This document shows positions 1-7,680 of a stretch of DNA of 18,173 nt, piece after piece. Source of the stretch: Pseudomonadota bacterium. Lineage in GTDB: Bacteria > Desulfobacterota > Anaeroferrophillalia > Anaeroferrophillales > Tharpellaceae. How positions within the stretch are numbered: position 1 is the stretch's first letter; each line of letters starts with the position of its first letter. Where the stretch lies: the NCBI GenBank assembly GCA_030641485.1, contig DAOWHJ010000023.1, positions 1 to 18,173 of the forward strand, in the 5' to 3' direction. The translations under genes were made by a program, and so were the position numbers. The notes under the pieces are model-generated. The model did no database searches, was not told where the DNA came from, and saw only the letters and a program-made list of their open reading frames with translations.

Positions 1-142
1 TAATTGTCGGATGGACATTGTTTTGAATCTCCATGTTTTTATTGTCACAAAGCATCTACATAGTTATGTTCTCACGACTTAAATGACTGTATTCACAGTT
101 ACTTGGTAGTCTATATCTATCATAGGTGTTGGTGGTTGTGAA

Positions 143-159
143 GCTAAATTAAATTTAGC
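143..159. repeat. 17-bp near-perfect palindrome
   Basis: Eight-base arms GCTAAATT and AATTTAGC flank one central base. The size and symmetry would suit an operator for a dimeric regulator, but no gene start lies next to it in the window. It is AT-rich, so chance is possible. The rest of 1-217 has no open frame or RNA gene that I can support. Confidence 0.3.
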
Positions 160-217
160 AGTTATGGGCTGGATTATGGTCAGCAAGAGAGGAGCTTGAA
201 AGGCTTGTAGTGAATTT

Positions 218-270
218 CAACCCAAAAGGCCCGGATCTATTAGATGGTTAGGATCGGGCCTTTTGGGTTG
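218..270. terminator. Long hairpin, likely bidirectional terminator after panD
   Basis: Arms at 218-237 and 252-270 pair over 19 bp with a single bulged G, around a loop of about 14 nt. Inside the stem a GC core (AAAAGGCCCG/CGGGCCTTTT) is flanked by an A run on one side and a T run on the other, so either strand yields a GC stem followed by U residues. It lies 21 nt past the panD stop on the minus strand and could also stop plus-strand transcription entering from the left. Confidence 0.75.
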
Positions 271-291
271 ACGGTAGGAACTTATGGGTCA

Positions 292-654
292 CTATTTTAC
301 AGGTTGGTTAACAATCCGATTATCGCTGTCTACCAAGATACTTTTTGGAGTAAATTCTTTTGCCTTATCTTCACTCATCATAGCGTAGGCTGCAATGATG
401 ACCATGTCACCTTTGCGGGCTAAACGGGCGGCGGCGCCGTTAATGCAAATTTCACCGCTGTCATAATCTCCCTCAATAACATAAGTAGTGAAGCGGGAAC
501 CGTTGGTCAGGTTGTAGACCTGGACTTGCTCGTAGGGCAAGATTCCTGCAGCATTGAGCAGGGTTTTGTCAATCGTGATACTACCTTCGTAGGAGAGGTT
601 AGCATCGGTTACGGTTGCCCGATGAAGTTTGCCTTTAAACATATTGAGTAGCAT
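292..654 (-). CDS. panD: Aspartate 1-decarboxylase (PanD)
   Basis: Pyruvoyl-dependent enzyme that decarboxylates L-aspartate to beta-alanine, one of the two substrates of PanC. The 120-residue length is normal for the proenzyme. The self-cleavage site is visible as Gly24-Ser25 in YEGSITID, at the same residue number as in E. coli PanD, which supports the chosen start. The conserved HRATVT segment is at residues 11-16. A ribosome site (AAGGACAAGG) precedes the ATG. It is the last gene of panB-panC-panD, about 30 nt after panC. Some bacteria need a separate maturation factor (PanZ/PanM); none is in the window. Cytoplasmic tetramer, by knowledge of the family. Confidence 0.96.
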   Translation of the reverse strand: MLLNMFKGKLHRATVTDANLSYEGSITIDKTLLNAAGILPYEQVQVYNLTNGSRFTTYVIEGDYDSGEICINGAAARLARKGDMVIIAAYAMMSEDKAKEFTPKSILVDSDNRIVNQPVK

Positions 655-684
655 AAACCTTGTCCTTATGATTCTTGTTGTCGG

Positions 685-1542
685 TTAATTTTGACTAAGT
701 TGAAGGTTGTCAATGAGACGAGTCTTCCCTAAGTGGACAGCAATTAATATTGTCGCTGGCACAGATATCTTGTCGTCTAAGCGAGTCAGATTTTGCGAGT
801 CATAGATCTCGATATACTCGATGTTAAAAGGACTCTTGATGTTGTCATGTAAAGAGTTTGAGACGGCTTGGCAAAGCGTGTCGGTTCCAGTCGTGCCCTG
901 AGAGTGGAGCTTTCGGGCATAGGTTAAAGCTTTGTGGATTGCTGGGGCTTCGGCGCGTTCCTGGGTCTGTAGGTAAGCGTTACGGGAGCTCATAGCTAAA
1001 CCATCACTTTCTCGGATAATCTGAACTCCGACAATTTTAATCGGAAAATTCAGGTCGATCACCATCCGGCGAATAACGGCTAATTGCTGAAAGTCTTTTT
1101 CACCAAAAAATACAAAATCAGGCAGGGTTAGATTGAAAAGCTTGCTGACTACCGTTGTTACCCCTTGGAAATGGTTTGGTCGTCCGGCACCGCAAAGCCC
1201 TTGACTGATTTCATTGACGGCAACTGAAGTCTGAAAAAAATCAGGATAGAGCTCGGCTGGGGTTGGCGTGAAAACGACATCGACCCCAACCCGGTTGCAC
1301 TTTGCAAGGTCTCCTTCCAGGTCACATGGATAACGGTCAAGATCTTCGTTCGGGCCGAACTGAATCGGATTGACAAAAATCGAAACAATTACCAAGTCGG
1401 CCGTTTTACGAGCCTCCTGCATTAGTTTGAGATGGCCCTCGTGGAGGTAGCCCATAGTTGGGACCAGGGCTATGCTTTTACCGCTGCGACGACTCTCCAA
1501 GGCGAGTGTCTGAATCTCATTGTTGTTATTTATCTGCTTCAT
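685..1542 (-). CDS. panC: Pantothenate synthetase (PanC)
   Basis: ATP-dependent ligase joining pantoate and beta-alanine through a pantoyl-adenylate intermediate; the last step of pantothenate synthesis. At 285 residues it has the usual length. Nucleotidyltransferase-fold motifs are visible: PTMGYLHEGH at residues 28-37 (HIGH-type signature), FFGEKDFQQL in the middle, and AMSSRNAYL, the KMSKS-like loop. The ATG lies 2 nt after the panB stop, so the two are probably translationally coupled, and panD follows. Together the three genes cover both branches of the pathway except ketopantoate reductase (PanE, or IlvC acting in its place), which is not in the window. Confidence 0.97.
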   Translation of the reverse strand: MKQINNNNEIQTLALESRRSGKSIALVPTMGYLHEGHLKLMQEARKTADLVIVSIFVNPIQFGPNEDLDRYPCDLEGDLAKCNRVGVDVVFTPTPAELYPDFFQTSVAVNEISQGLCGAGRPNHFQGVTTVVSKLFNLTLPDFVFFGEKDFQQLAVIRRMVIDLNFPIKIVGVQIIRESDGLAMSSRNAYLQTQERAEAPAIHKALTYARKLHSQGTTGTDTLCQAVSNSLHDNIKSPFNIEYIEIYDSQNLTRLDDKISVPATILIAVHLGKTRLIDNLQLSQN

Positions 1543-1544
1543 AA

Positions 1545-2336
1545 TTACTTAAATGAGTGCTCAGCTCCAGGGAAAATCCCCTGTTTCACTTCACGACTGT
1601 AGTTTTCAAGAGCTTTTTTGGTCTCTTGGCCGAGATCGGCATACTGTTTGACGAAAGATGGGCGGAAACGGTCAAAAAGTGAGAGCATGTCGTGGAGAAC
1701 CAAGACTTGACCATCGCAACCGACCCCAGCTCCGATACCAATGGTTGGTATGGTTAGTGACTGACTGATTTCGGTTGCAATATCAGTGGGAACGCACTCA
1801 ATAACCACGGCAAACGCTCCGGCTTCAGCAACTGCCCTGGCATCTTCAAGGAGACGTTCCTTTTCTCGTTGGACTTTAAATCCGCCGAGTTGGTTAACTG
1901 CCTGTGGGGTTAAACCAATATGGCCGCAGACTGGGATCCCGATGTCGACCAGCGCTTTAATGGTCTCCCGCATGGTGACTCCACCTTCGAGCTTTACGGC
2001 TCCGGCCCCGGTCTCTTTCATGATCCGTCCGGCTTGAAACTTGGCGTCCTCAATGCTTACCTGATAACTCATGAAGGGCAGGTCGATGATTACCAGGGCG
2101 CGTTCGGTGCCGCAAACTACAGCCCTACCGTGGTAGATCATTTCGTCAACTGTTACCGGCAGAGTATCTTTGTAGCCGGCAACCACAACTCCGACTGAGT
2201 CGCCAACGAGAATGGTGTCAATTCCGCTTTCGTCCAGCAGGCGGGCGAAAGGGTAGTCGTAACCGGTGACCATGGTGATTTTTTCACCCTCTTTTTTCAT
2301 GTTGGCGAGGGTTGTCGTGCTCACTGTCTTAGCCAT
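1545..2336 (-). CDS. panB: 3-methyl-2-oxobutanoate hydroxymethyltransferase (PanB)
   Basis: Transfers a hydroxymethyl group from 5,10-methylene-tetrahydrofolate to 2-oxoisovalerate, giving ketopantoate, the committed step towards pantothenate and CoA. It has 263 residues, the normal size of this (beta/alpha)8 Mg2+-dependent enzyme. The metal and substrate region VGDSVG is near residue 46, GHIGLTPQ is mid-protein, and a Glu in VIECVP is a candidate for the catalytic Glu. The start has AAGGAAA about 5 nt upstream. It is the first gene of the minus-strand panBCD operon. A minus-strand terminator lies only about 25 nt upstream, leaving little room for a promoter between the two. Confidence 0.97.
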   Translation of the reverse strand: MAKTVSTTTLANMKKEGEKITMVTGYDYPFARLLDESGIDTILVGDSVGVVVAGYKDTLPVTVDEMIYHGRAVVCGTERALVIIDLPFMSYQVSIEDAKFQAGRIMKETGAGAVKLEGGVTMRETIKALVDIGIPVCGHIGLTPQAVNQLGGFKVQREKERLLEDARAVAEAGAFAVVIECVPTDIATEISQSLTIPTIGIGAGVGCDGQVLVLHDMLSLFDRFRPSFVKQYADLGQETKKALENYSREVKQGIFPGAEHSFK

Positions 2337-2360
2337 AAATTTCCTTATCTAATTAAAAAT

Positions 2361-2392
2361 AAAAAAGCCCACCTCAAACTAAAGAGGCGGGC
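2361..2392 (-). terminator. Intrinsic terminator upstream of panB
   Basis: Read on the minus strand, GCCCGCCTC and GAGGTGGGC pair (9 positions, one A-C mismatch) around an 8-nt loop, followed directly by six U. This is a standard Rho-independent terminator. It would end transcription from the cytidylate-kinase-like gene. Because panB starts 25 nt further on, it could also act as an attenuator for panBCD. Confidence 0.75.
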
Positions 2393-2396
2393 CTAA

Positions 2397-2426
2397 TTGA
2401 TAGCGCAAAAATGCTTAAACTAACAA
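2397..2426 (-). promoter_or_regulatory. Possible panBCD promoter overlapping the terminator
   Basis: On the minus strand TTGTTA (2426-2421) and TATCAA (2402-2397) are spaced by 18 nt and resemble -35 and -10 boxes, each with four of six consensus bases. Transcription would begin near 2390, inside the first arm of the terminator hairpin, so transcripts from here would escape termination. A weak match; another start further upstream is possible. Confidence 0.3.
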
Positions 2427-2477
2427 AATATAAGTCCAACCGTCTCAGTCTTCGCTTATGTGGAAGATCCAAGCGGG

Positions 2478-2510
2478 GTTAAGTATTGCAATTGGTCCGC
2501 AATACTTAAC
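2478..2510. repeat. Perfect 12-bp inverted repeat
   Basis: GTTAAGTATTGC at 2478-2489 is repeated as its exact reverse complement at 2499-2510, with a 9-nt spacer. It sits between the cytidylate-kinase-like gene and the terminator. There is no U tract beside it on the minus strand, so it is not a standard terminator. It could be an mRNA 3'-end stem, a processing site or an operator. Confidence 0.6.
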
Positions 2511-2550
2511 GGGATTTTCTATTTTTCAGATTTCAGTCAGATTTTTAATC

Positions 2551-3222
2551 TTAGCAGAGTCCGGCAAGCCAAGCAACTGCTTTTTCATCGCTGACACGAC
2601 TGGTGTTTAGGGTGATGTCGTAGAGTTTAGGGTCACTCCAATTCTGTTTGAAGTAAAATTTAATATACTCCTGACTCTTTTTATCCATCGTTTCGATCTG
2701 TTTTGCCGCTTGGGCATTGTTTAGTTCGGGGTTCTCGATTTTCAGTCGGGCAACCCGGTCAGCCATAGAGGCAACAATTCTGATATTGATAACATCGGCT
2801 TGTTCTTGCAGGATACACTGACCACCACGACCGACAATCATTACATTCTGGCGCTGACCAAGCTCCGTAACTACTTTGCAGATCAAATCACGATAAATAT
2901 CACTGTCAATCCAGCCCTGAGTGTCGAAAGAGTAAGGAATTTTGTGGCGATCGTCGTAAGTGCTCTCGACCTCATTAGCCTCATCATGTTTGTGATTTTT
3001 CTTGAAAATATCAAGGTCAATAATACGTGAGAGATAGGCCCTGACATTGATATGGCCCTCCTCTTCAAACTCCCTGACTTCTTGATGCGAAACCTTGGTG
3101 TGGTCCGCTACCTGTTCAACGATCTCCTTGTCAAGGTAGTCGTATTTGAGTTCTTCAGCCAAAAGTTTGGCAATGTGAAGACCTCCTGAAGCAAACTCTT
3201 TGGAAATCGTAATAACCGGCAT
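2551..3222 (-). CDS. Cytidylate-kinase-like family protein
   Basis: A 223-residue cytoplasmic protein resembling the Cytidylate_kin2 (AAA_26) family, a group related to CMP kinase whose cellular role is largely unknown. The N-terminal strand and loop (ITISKEFASGGLHIAKLL, residues 4-21) takes the place of the nucleotide-binding P-loop but lacks the usual GK(S/T); relatives typically show a similar GSGG loop. A central VGRGG motif and a later Arg-rich segment (DRVARLK) resemble the NMP-kinase lid region. There is no membrane segment or signal peptide. A strong ribosome site (AGGAGTAGGAG) precedes the ATG. It appears to be a single-gene unit ending at the terminator at 2361-2392. True CMP kinase (Cmk) has a canonical P-loop, so I do not call it cmk. 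The family call is fairly secure; the function is not known. Confidence 0.8.
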   Translation of the reverse strand: MPVITISKEFASGGLHIAKLLAEELKYDYLDKEIVEQVADHTKVSHQEVREFEEEGHINVRAYLSRIIDLDIFKKNHKHDEANEVESTYDDRHKIPYSFDTQGWIDSDIYRDLICKVVTELGQRQNVMIVGRGGQCILQEQADVINIRIVASMADRVARLKIENPELNNAQAAKQIETMDKKSQEYIKFYFKQNWSDPKLYDITLNTSRVSDEKAVAWLAGLC

Positions 3223-3760
3223 AAACTACTCCTACTCCTTAAATTTTGCACGTTCAGGGAAGTTTCACCCCGGGTAATTCCATCAGCATTGAGTCTCAAA
3301 AACAATTCTGTTTAGTTGTAAATCTTATATTTTTCTTCATAAACAATTTTTCACTTTATGTCAAACGAAAATCGTTTATTATGCGAGGAAGAGTTTAGGG
3401 TTAATATTCCAACGTGCTCAAGAGTGCTTGGTCAGTGTCCGGCTGAAAACCGCAAATTTTACCAATTGTGACCTGCGGTAGTGGCCGTGGCCTTACGTTA
3501 ATTCAAGCGGGGGAAAGATCAATTTTGTAGTCAGTTACTACTAGTGATCATGATGGTTTTTTGTGGACATGATGGCACCGACTTGCTATATCAGCACTCG
3601 CTGAAGCTTCAGGACGCCCATCATTATATTTCATTGTGAGGTGCAAAACTTAGTGGCCGATAGGTATGTTCTTGTTTTTTAACAAGGAATGGTTCTGGTA
3701 AGCTCATTTTTATTACTTGCGGGTAACGCCCGCGTTAGACTTTATTAAGGATTTAAGTTT
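3223..3760. other. 538-nt region without a convincing gene
   Basis: This region separates the minus-strand and plus-strand blocks and must hold promoters for both. It contains several small symmetric elements: AAACGA-AAA-TCGTTT near 3363-3377, the palindrome CTGAAGCTTCAG near 3602-3613, CTTGTT-TTTT-AACAAG near 3670-3685, and TAACGC-CC-GCGTTA near 3724-3737, just before the radical SAM gene. A possible pseudoknot lies at 3430-3479, and a 37-codon open frame at 3358-3471 has no ribosome site. CATGATGG occurs twice, 11 nt apart, near 3548-3574. I cannot match any of this to a known riboswitch or small RNA family. Confidence 0.5.
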
Positions 3761-5038
3761 ATGATTGTCGAAACTTTTATGACAAAAATTCTTCGTCATT
3801 TAAATCAACGTTATCTTACTTTTGATGAGTTTAGTTCGCAAAAATTGGCCCATGGTAACTCGGAGAGGGAGTACCTTCTTTACGTCCATATCCCTTTTTG
3901 TGAAGAGCTGTGCCCTTATTGTTCATTCAATCGGTACAAGTTTCAAGAAGATCGGGCAAAACGTTACTTTTCCGCTCTGCGCCGTGAGATTAAACTTTAT
4001 CGAGAATACGATTTCAAGTGTACCGGGGTCTATGTCGGCGGCGGTACGCCGACGGTCTTGCCGGACGAGTTAGCAGAGACTTTGCAACTTATCCGGGAGA
4101 GTTTTCCGGTGCGTGAGATTTCGGTTGAAACCAACCCTAACCATTTAACTGATGCGGTAATGACTTCCCTTAAGCAGGCCGGGGTCAATCGACTTTCGGT
4201 CGGGGTCCAGAGTTTCGATGATAACCTGCTCAAAGCGATGGAACGCTACCATAAATATGGCAGTGGAGCGGAAATAGAGGCTAAATTAAAGCATTATCAG
4301 GGTTTTTTTGATACGCTGAATGTTGACATGATTTTCAATTTTCCACAGCAATCATTAGAGTCGTTGCAGAGGGACCTTGAAATCATCAAAGGGATGCCGG
4401 CAGACCAGGTAACTTTTTATCCGTTAATGGTTTCGACCGTGACTGAAAAAATTATCAGTAATACCTTAGGCAAAGTTAATTATGGTCGGGAAAAGTTGTA
4501 CTATCAGGAGATATTTAAGCAACTTGCGGATGATTACAAGCCCGGTTCGGCCTGGTGTTTCTCACGCCAGGAGGCGATGATTGACGAGTACATTGTCGAT
4601 TATGATGAATATCTGGGGGTAGGTAGCGGCTCATTCAGTTATCTAAATGGAAAAATTATGGCCAACACTTTTTCGGTTGAGGAGTATTGCGATAAGCTTG
4701 AGAACAATCAGCCCGCAGTTGCTTTTTGCAAAGAATTTTCTTTGCTGGAAAGAATGCGTTATGATTTTATGATCAAACTTTTTGGTACTAAGATTGATAT
4801 GGCGGATATCAGGCGGCGTTATGGTAATCTTTTCGATGAGGCACTTTGGAAAGAGTTAACTCTTTTTAAGGGTCTTAAAGCGCTTAAACAGGATGGAAAC
4901 CAGCTTTCGTTAACTCCGAAAGGTTACTATTATTGGGTGATCATGATGCGTGAATTCTTTATTGGGGTAAATAACTTTCGGGATATTTGCCGGGATGAGG
5001 TAGAGGCGAAGAGGGAAGATGGCCAAAAAAGAACTTGA
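3761..5038 (+). CDS. Radical SAM protein of the HemN/HemW superfamily
   Basis: A 425-residue protein with the radical SAM cluster motif C-x3-C-x2-C in HIPFCEELCPYCSF (residues about 44-57). The residue two after the last Cys is Phe, as in HemW, not Cys as in HemN, the oxygen-independent coproporphyrinogen oxidase. Other conserved elements are YVGGGTPT, a SVETNPN strand and RLSVGVQSFDD, all typical of SAM binding in this superfamily. The HNxxYW segment of classical HemW is not evident; instead there is DYDEYLGVGSGS. Candidate roles are heme trafficking (HemW-like), anaerobic heme breakdown (ChuW/HutW-like) or something else; the sequence does not decide. AAGGA precedes the ATG by about 10 nt. 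The end overlaps selA by 20 nt, implying coupled translation. Confidence 0.85.
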   Translation: MIVETFMTKILRHLNQRYLTFDEFSSQKLAHGNSEREYLLYVHIPFCEELCPYCSFNRYKFQEDRAKRYFSALRREIKLYREYDFKCTGVYVGGGTPTVLPDELAETLQLIRESFPVREISVETNPNHLTDAVMTSLKQAGVNRLSVGVQSFDDNLLKAMERYHKYGSGAEIEAKLKHYQGFFDTLNVDMIFNFPQQSLESLQRDLEIIKGMPADQVTFYPLMVSTVTEKIISNTLGKVNYGREKLYYQEIFKQLADDYKPGSAWCFSRQEAMIDEYIVDYDEYLGVGSGSFSYLNGKIMANTFSVEEYCDKLENNQPAVAFCKEFSLLERMRYDFMIKLFGTKIDMADIRRRYGNLFDEALWKELTLFKGLKALKQDGNQLSLTPKGYYYWVIMMREFFIGVNNFRDICRDEVEAKREDGQKRT

Positions 5039-6452
5039 AAAAAACCGCTTACAGTCTGAACTGTCCCAGTTGCCTGCGGTTGATGAACTCCTGCATGAAG
5101 CTGTGAGACGTGAGTTTATACCCCGTTTTCCGCGCCCTGTAGTGGCCGAACAGATTCGTGAATTGCTCGCAAAGGTGAAGACGAGAGTGCTTCAGGAAAA
5201 TCTTAAGGTTAAAGATTTGCTTTCTGATGCTAGCTTCTGGCCGGAGCTTGAAAGATCGCTGACAATGTTTTTAGCTCCGGCCCTGAAAAAGGTGATAAAT
5301 GCCACTGGGGTCGTAATTCATACCAACCTTGGGCGTTCGCCCCTGCCCGCTGAAGCGGTCGCGCAGATTGCCGCAGTTGCTGGCGGTTACTCTAATCTGG
5401 AGTATGATTTAAAAAAAGGCTCACGCAGTATTCGCTACGTTAATGTTGAAGATCTGCTTTGTCGTTTGTGCGGTACGGAAGCAGCAATGGTTGTTAACAA
5501 CAACGCCGGGGCTGTTCTTCTGGCGCTTTCAGCCTTAGCGGCAGAACGCGAAGTTGTGGTCTCCCGAGGGGAACTGGTTGAGATCGGCGGCGCTTTTCGC
5601 ATCCCTGAGATTGTAACCCAAGGAGGGGCGATCTTGCGTGAAGTTGGGGCAACTAACCGGACTCATTTAAGAGATTATGAGTCCGCAATCAATGATGAGA
5701 CCGCAATTTTACTCAAGGTTCACACCAGTAACTATCGCTTGTCCGGATTCACCGGTCAACCCAAGATGCGGGACTTGGTGGCCTTGGGGCATAAATATGA
5801 TTTGCCGGTCATTGAGGATCTCGGTAGTGGTAATCTTTTAGATCTGAAAGCCTTTGGCTTAACCGGTGAGCCAACCGTCTCTGAAACTATGGCACATGGG
5901 GTTGCACTGGCGACTTTTAGCGGTGATAAGCTTTTGGGTGGTCCGCAAGCCGGGATTATTGTTGGGCGCAGAGAGCTTGTTGAAAAATTAAAAAAACATC
6001 CTTTAAATCGGGCTTTACGAATTGATAAGCTGACTTTAGCGGGACTTGAGGCGGTTCTCAAATGTTATCTTGACCCGCTAACTGTGGTTGAGAAAATTCC
6101 GACCTTACGGATGTTGACTGAGAGTCCAGAGAACTTAAAGAAGGGGGCGCAAAAACTACAACGTGCTGTCAGACGTTATTGCCAGAAAAATAACCGGTTA
6201 AAGCTGAAAATTGTACCCTCCATCTCACGGGCTGGAGGCGGCGCTTTGCCGATGGTTGAGTTGACAACTTTTTCACTTTTCATGAAGGTTGAGGGAGCAA
6301 GTTCAGTTCAGCTTGAACAATGTCTGCGTGACCGGTCTCGACCGGTAGTCGTCAGGATTGTCGATGACTGGCTCGTTTTTGACCCGCGTACCATTTTTGA
6401 GGATGAGTTTTCTGAAATCGGGTTTGCCTGCCAGGAGTTATTGTCTCTCTAA
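5019..6452 (+). CDS. selA: L-seryl-tRNA(Sec) selenium transferase (SelA)
   Basis: PLP enzyme that converts Ser-tRNA(Sec) to selenocysteinyl-tRNA(Sec) using selenophosphate. At 477 residues it matches the family length of about 460-470. The N-terminal tRNA-binding region is followed by a fold-type I aminotransferase domain, with NATGVVIHTNLGRSPL near residue 91 and the PLP-binding lysine K304 in SGDKLLGGPQAG. The C-terminal domain is complete. The start lies inside the preceding radical SAM gene, with GAGGGAAG just upstream. Its presence implies selenoproteins in this organism, but selB, selD and tRNA-Sec (selC) are not in the window; selB is often the next gene, and here an SH3 protein is. 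Confidence 0.96.
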   Translation: MAKKELEKNRLQSELSQLPAVDELLHEAVRREFIPRFPRPVVAEQIRELLAKVKTRVLQENLKVKDLLSDASFWPELERSLTMFLAPALKKVINATGVVIHTNLGRSPLPAEAVAQIAAVAGGYSNLEYDLKKGSRSIRYVNVEDLLCRLCGTEAAMVVNNNAGAVLLALSALAAEREVVVSRGELVEIGGAFRIPEIVTQGGAILREVGATNRTHLRDYESAINDETAILLKVHTSNYRLSGFTGQPKMRDLVALGHKYDLPVIEDLGSGNLLDLKAFGLTGEPTVSETMAHGVALATFSGDKLLGGPQAGIIVGRRELVEKLKKHPLNRALRIDKLTLAGLEAVLKCYLDPLTVVEKIPTLRMLTESPENLKKGAQKLQRAVRRYCQKNNRLKLKIVPSISRAGGGALPMVELTTFSLFMKVEGASSVQLEQCLRDRSRPVVVRIVDDWLVFDPRTIFEDEFSEIGFACQELLSL

Positions 6453-6467
6453 TATGGAGTATTATCT

Positions 6468-7421
6468 TTGCAGCGAGTAGCCGTTAGATTTTTTTTCTGT
6501 TACCTCATCATTTTCGGTTTGTTTGTCGGTTGGGCTGAAACTTCATTGGCAGTGAAACCTGTCAGTAATGGGGTTATTCGGGTCTCCAAAGCCAATGTTC
6601 GTAAAGCTCCCGATAAGCGAAGTCCGCGGATTTTTTCTCTGCGACGCAAATACAAAGTGAAGATTTTGCAAGAGCGTGATGGGTGGCTTTACATTGCCAC
6701 AGCAAAAGGTCGACGTGGTTGGGTTTCTAAATCATTAATAAAGGTACTTAAACCGCCCAAGGTTAAGCCCAAGATTGAAGTTTTTAGCAATGACCTGAAT
6801 GTTTACCAGGAGACTTTTATACATTCACTGGTTGCGCGTATGCGTTCGCAACTTGCAACGGTCGAGCCGCAGCCGTTAGAATTTCTGGTCTCCAAGGTGG
6901 TGGCCTCCGGTGAAAAAAGTACGGGGTTGGCTGGTGCCGGATCGGTGACTGACAAAGATTCAGGTTTTTGGCTCCTGATGTTGCGATATCCTTTCAGCCG
7001 GGTAAATTATCAACAAGAACAGGCGACAGACCTTACATCTGGGACTGTAGACCTCCTTCTTTATCATGATCTTCTTAGAGTGATACTGGATACGCGTGAG
7101 TTGTTGGTTTCTGAGATTAAAAAAAATGCCGGGCGCTGGTCGGTTTCGCGGTCATCATCGGCAGCGGTTAAAATATTGTTGGTTTTGAGAAGTGAAAATG
7201 GAGATCAAATTGGTTTGGGTGGCTTTCGCGAAAGTGGTTTCCCGGTTTTTGATGATTCGATGATTCTTGAGATTCACGGATTTTCCCCATTCACTATTCA
7301 CGCTTCACTTCCTGCCAACGTTACCGAATTTAACAAGTTTGATTTGCCTTCACCCTATCTTCACGATGGAAACCGCTCGACCGCGGCCTTAGCCCACGAT
7401 TTTTTCGGGTTTTCCTATTGA
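6468..7421 (+). CDS. Secreted SH3-domain protein of unknown function
   Basis: A 317-residue protein beginning with TTG, chosen because GGAG lies 8 nt upstream and the N-terminus then forms a clean signal peptide: a short basic start, a hydrophobic core (FFFCYLIIFGLFVGW) and a likely signal-peptidase I site after SLA near residue 29. No lipobox is apparent. Residues about 36-95 form a bacterial SH3 (SH3_3) domain, with SKANVRKAPDK at its start and GWVSKSLI at its end; such domains commonly bind cell-wall peptides. The remaining 220 residues are not recognised and appear mixed alpha/beta without membrane helices. It lies 15 nt after selA, probably in the same transcript. Likely periplasmic; exact role unknown. 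Confidence 0.8.
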   Translation: MQRVAVRFFFCYLIIFGLFVGWAETSLAVKPVSNGVIRVSKANVRKAPDKRSPRIFSLRRKYKVKILQERDGWLYIATAKGRRGWVSKSLIKVLKPPKVKPKIEVFSNDLNVYQETFIHSLVARMRSQLATVEPQPLEFLVSKVVASGEKSTGLAGAGSVTDKDSGFWLLMLRYPFSRVNYQQEQATDLTSGTVDLLLYHDLLRVILDTRELLVSEIKKNAGRWSVSRSSSAAVKILLVLRSENGDQIGLGGFRESGFPVFDDSMILEIHGFSPFTIHASLPANVTEFNKFDLPSPYLHDGNRSTAALAHDFFGFSY

Positions 7422-7508
7422 ATTGACCTTTTTTCAATATGTCAGTCAGTAAAGCTGTGGTTTGAGATTACGTCATCAGCAAATATTTTGTGAATCTCCA
7501 GTTTAGAC

Positions 7509-7538
7509 TTGACAGCTCTCGCTTTCTTTAATTATAGA
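7509..7538 (+). promoter_or_regulatory. Sigma-70-type promoter of serA
   Basis: A perfect -35 box TTGACA (7509-7514), an 18-nt spacer and TATAGA (7533-7538, four of six consensus bases). The predicted start near 7545 leaves a 5' leader of about 135 nt before serA. I do not recognise a known riboswitch in that leader. Confidence 0.6.
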
Positions 7539-7680
7539 GGGTGGTTTTTTTTATTGTTGCACTTTTTACCGATTGGCATGAGAATTGGGTTTGCGGAGCG
7601 GAACTTTTTCGATGTCAGTGGCTTATCAAGCTCGGCTGGGTTAGCATAATTTACACATATTTCAAACTGGAGGTTTAACA

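Noticed and set aside
1786..2198. Plus-strand open frames opposite panB
   Set aside because: They lie antisense to an intact, well-conserved gene and encode nothing recognisable.
3400..3500. Faint resemblance to the 3' half of 6S RNA (TGCTTGGTC...CCTGCGG)
   Set aside because: No matching upstream strand forms the long closing stem needed for 6S RNA, and the similarity is by eye only.
3549..3632. 27-codon open frame beginning ATGATG in the gene-free region
   Set aside because: No ribosome site, no recognisable product, and length expected by chance.
7574..7588. Sigma-54-like site (TGGCAT, then TTGG) upstream of serA
   Set aside because: The -24 GG is present, but the -12 GC is replaced by GG, and a good sigma-70 promoter lies just upstream.
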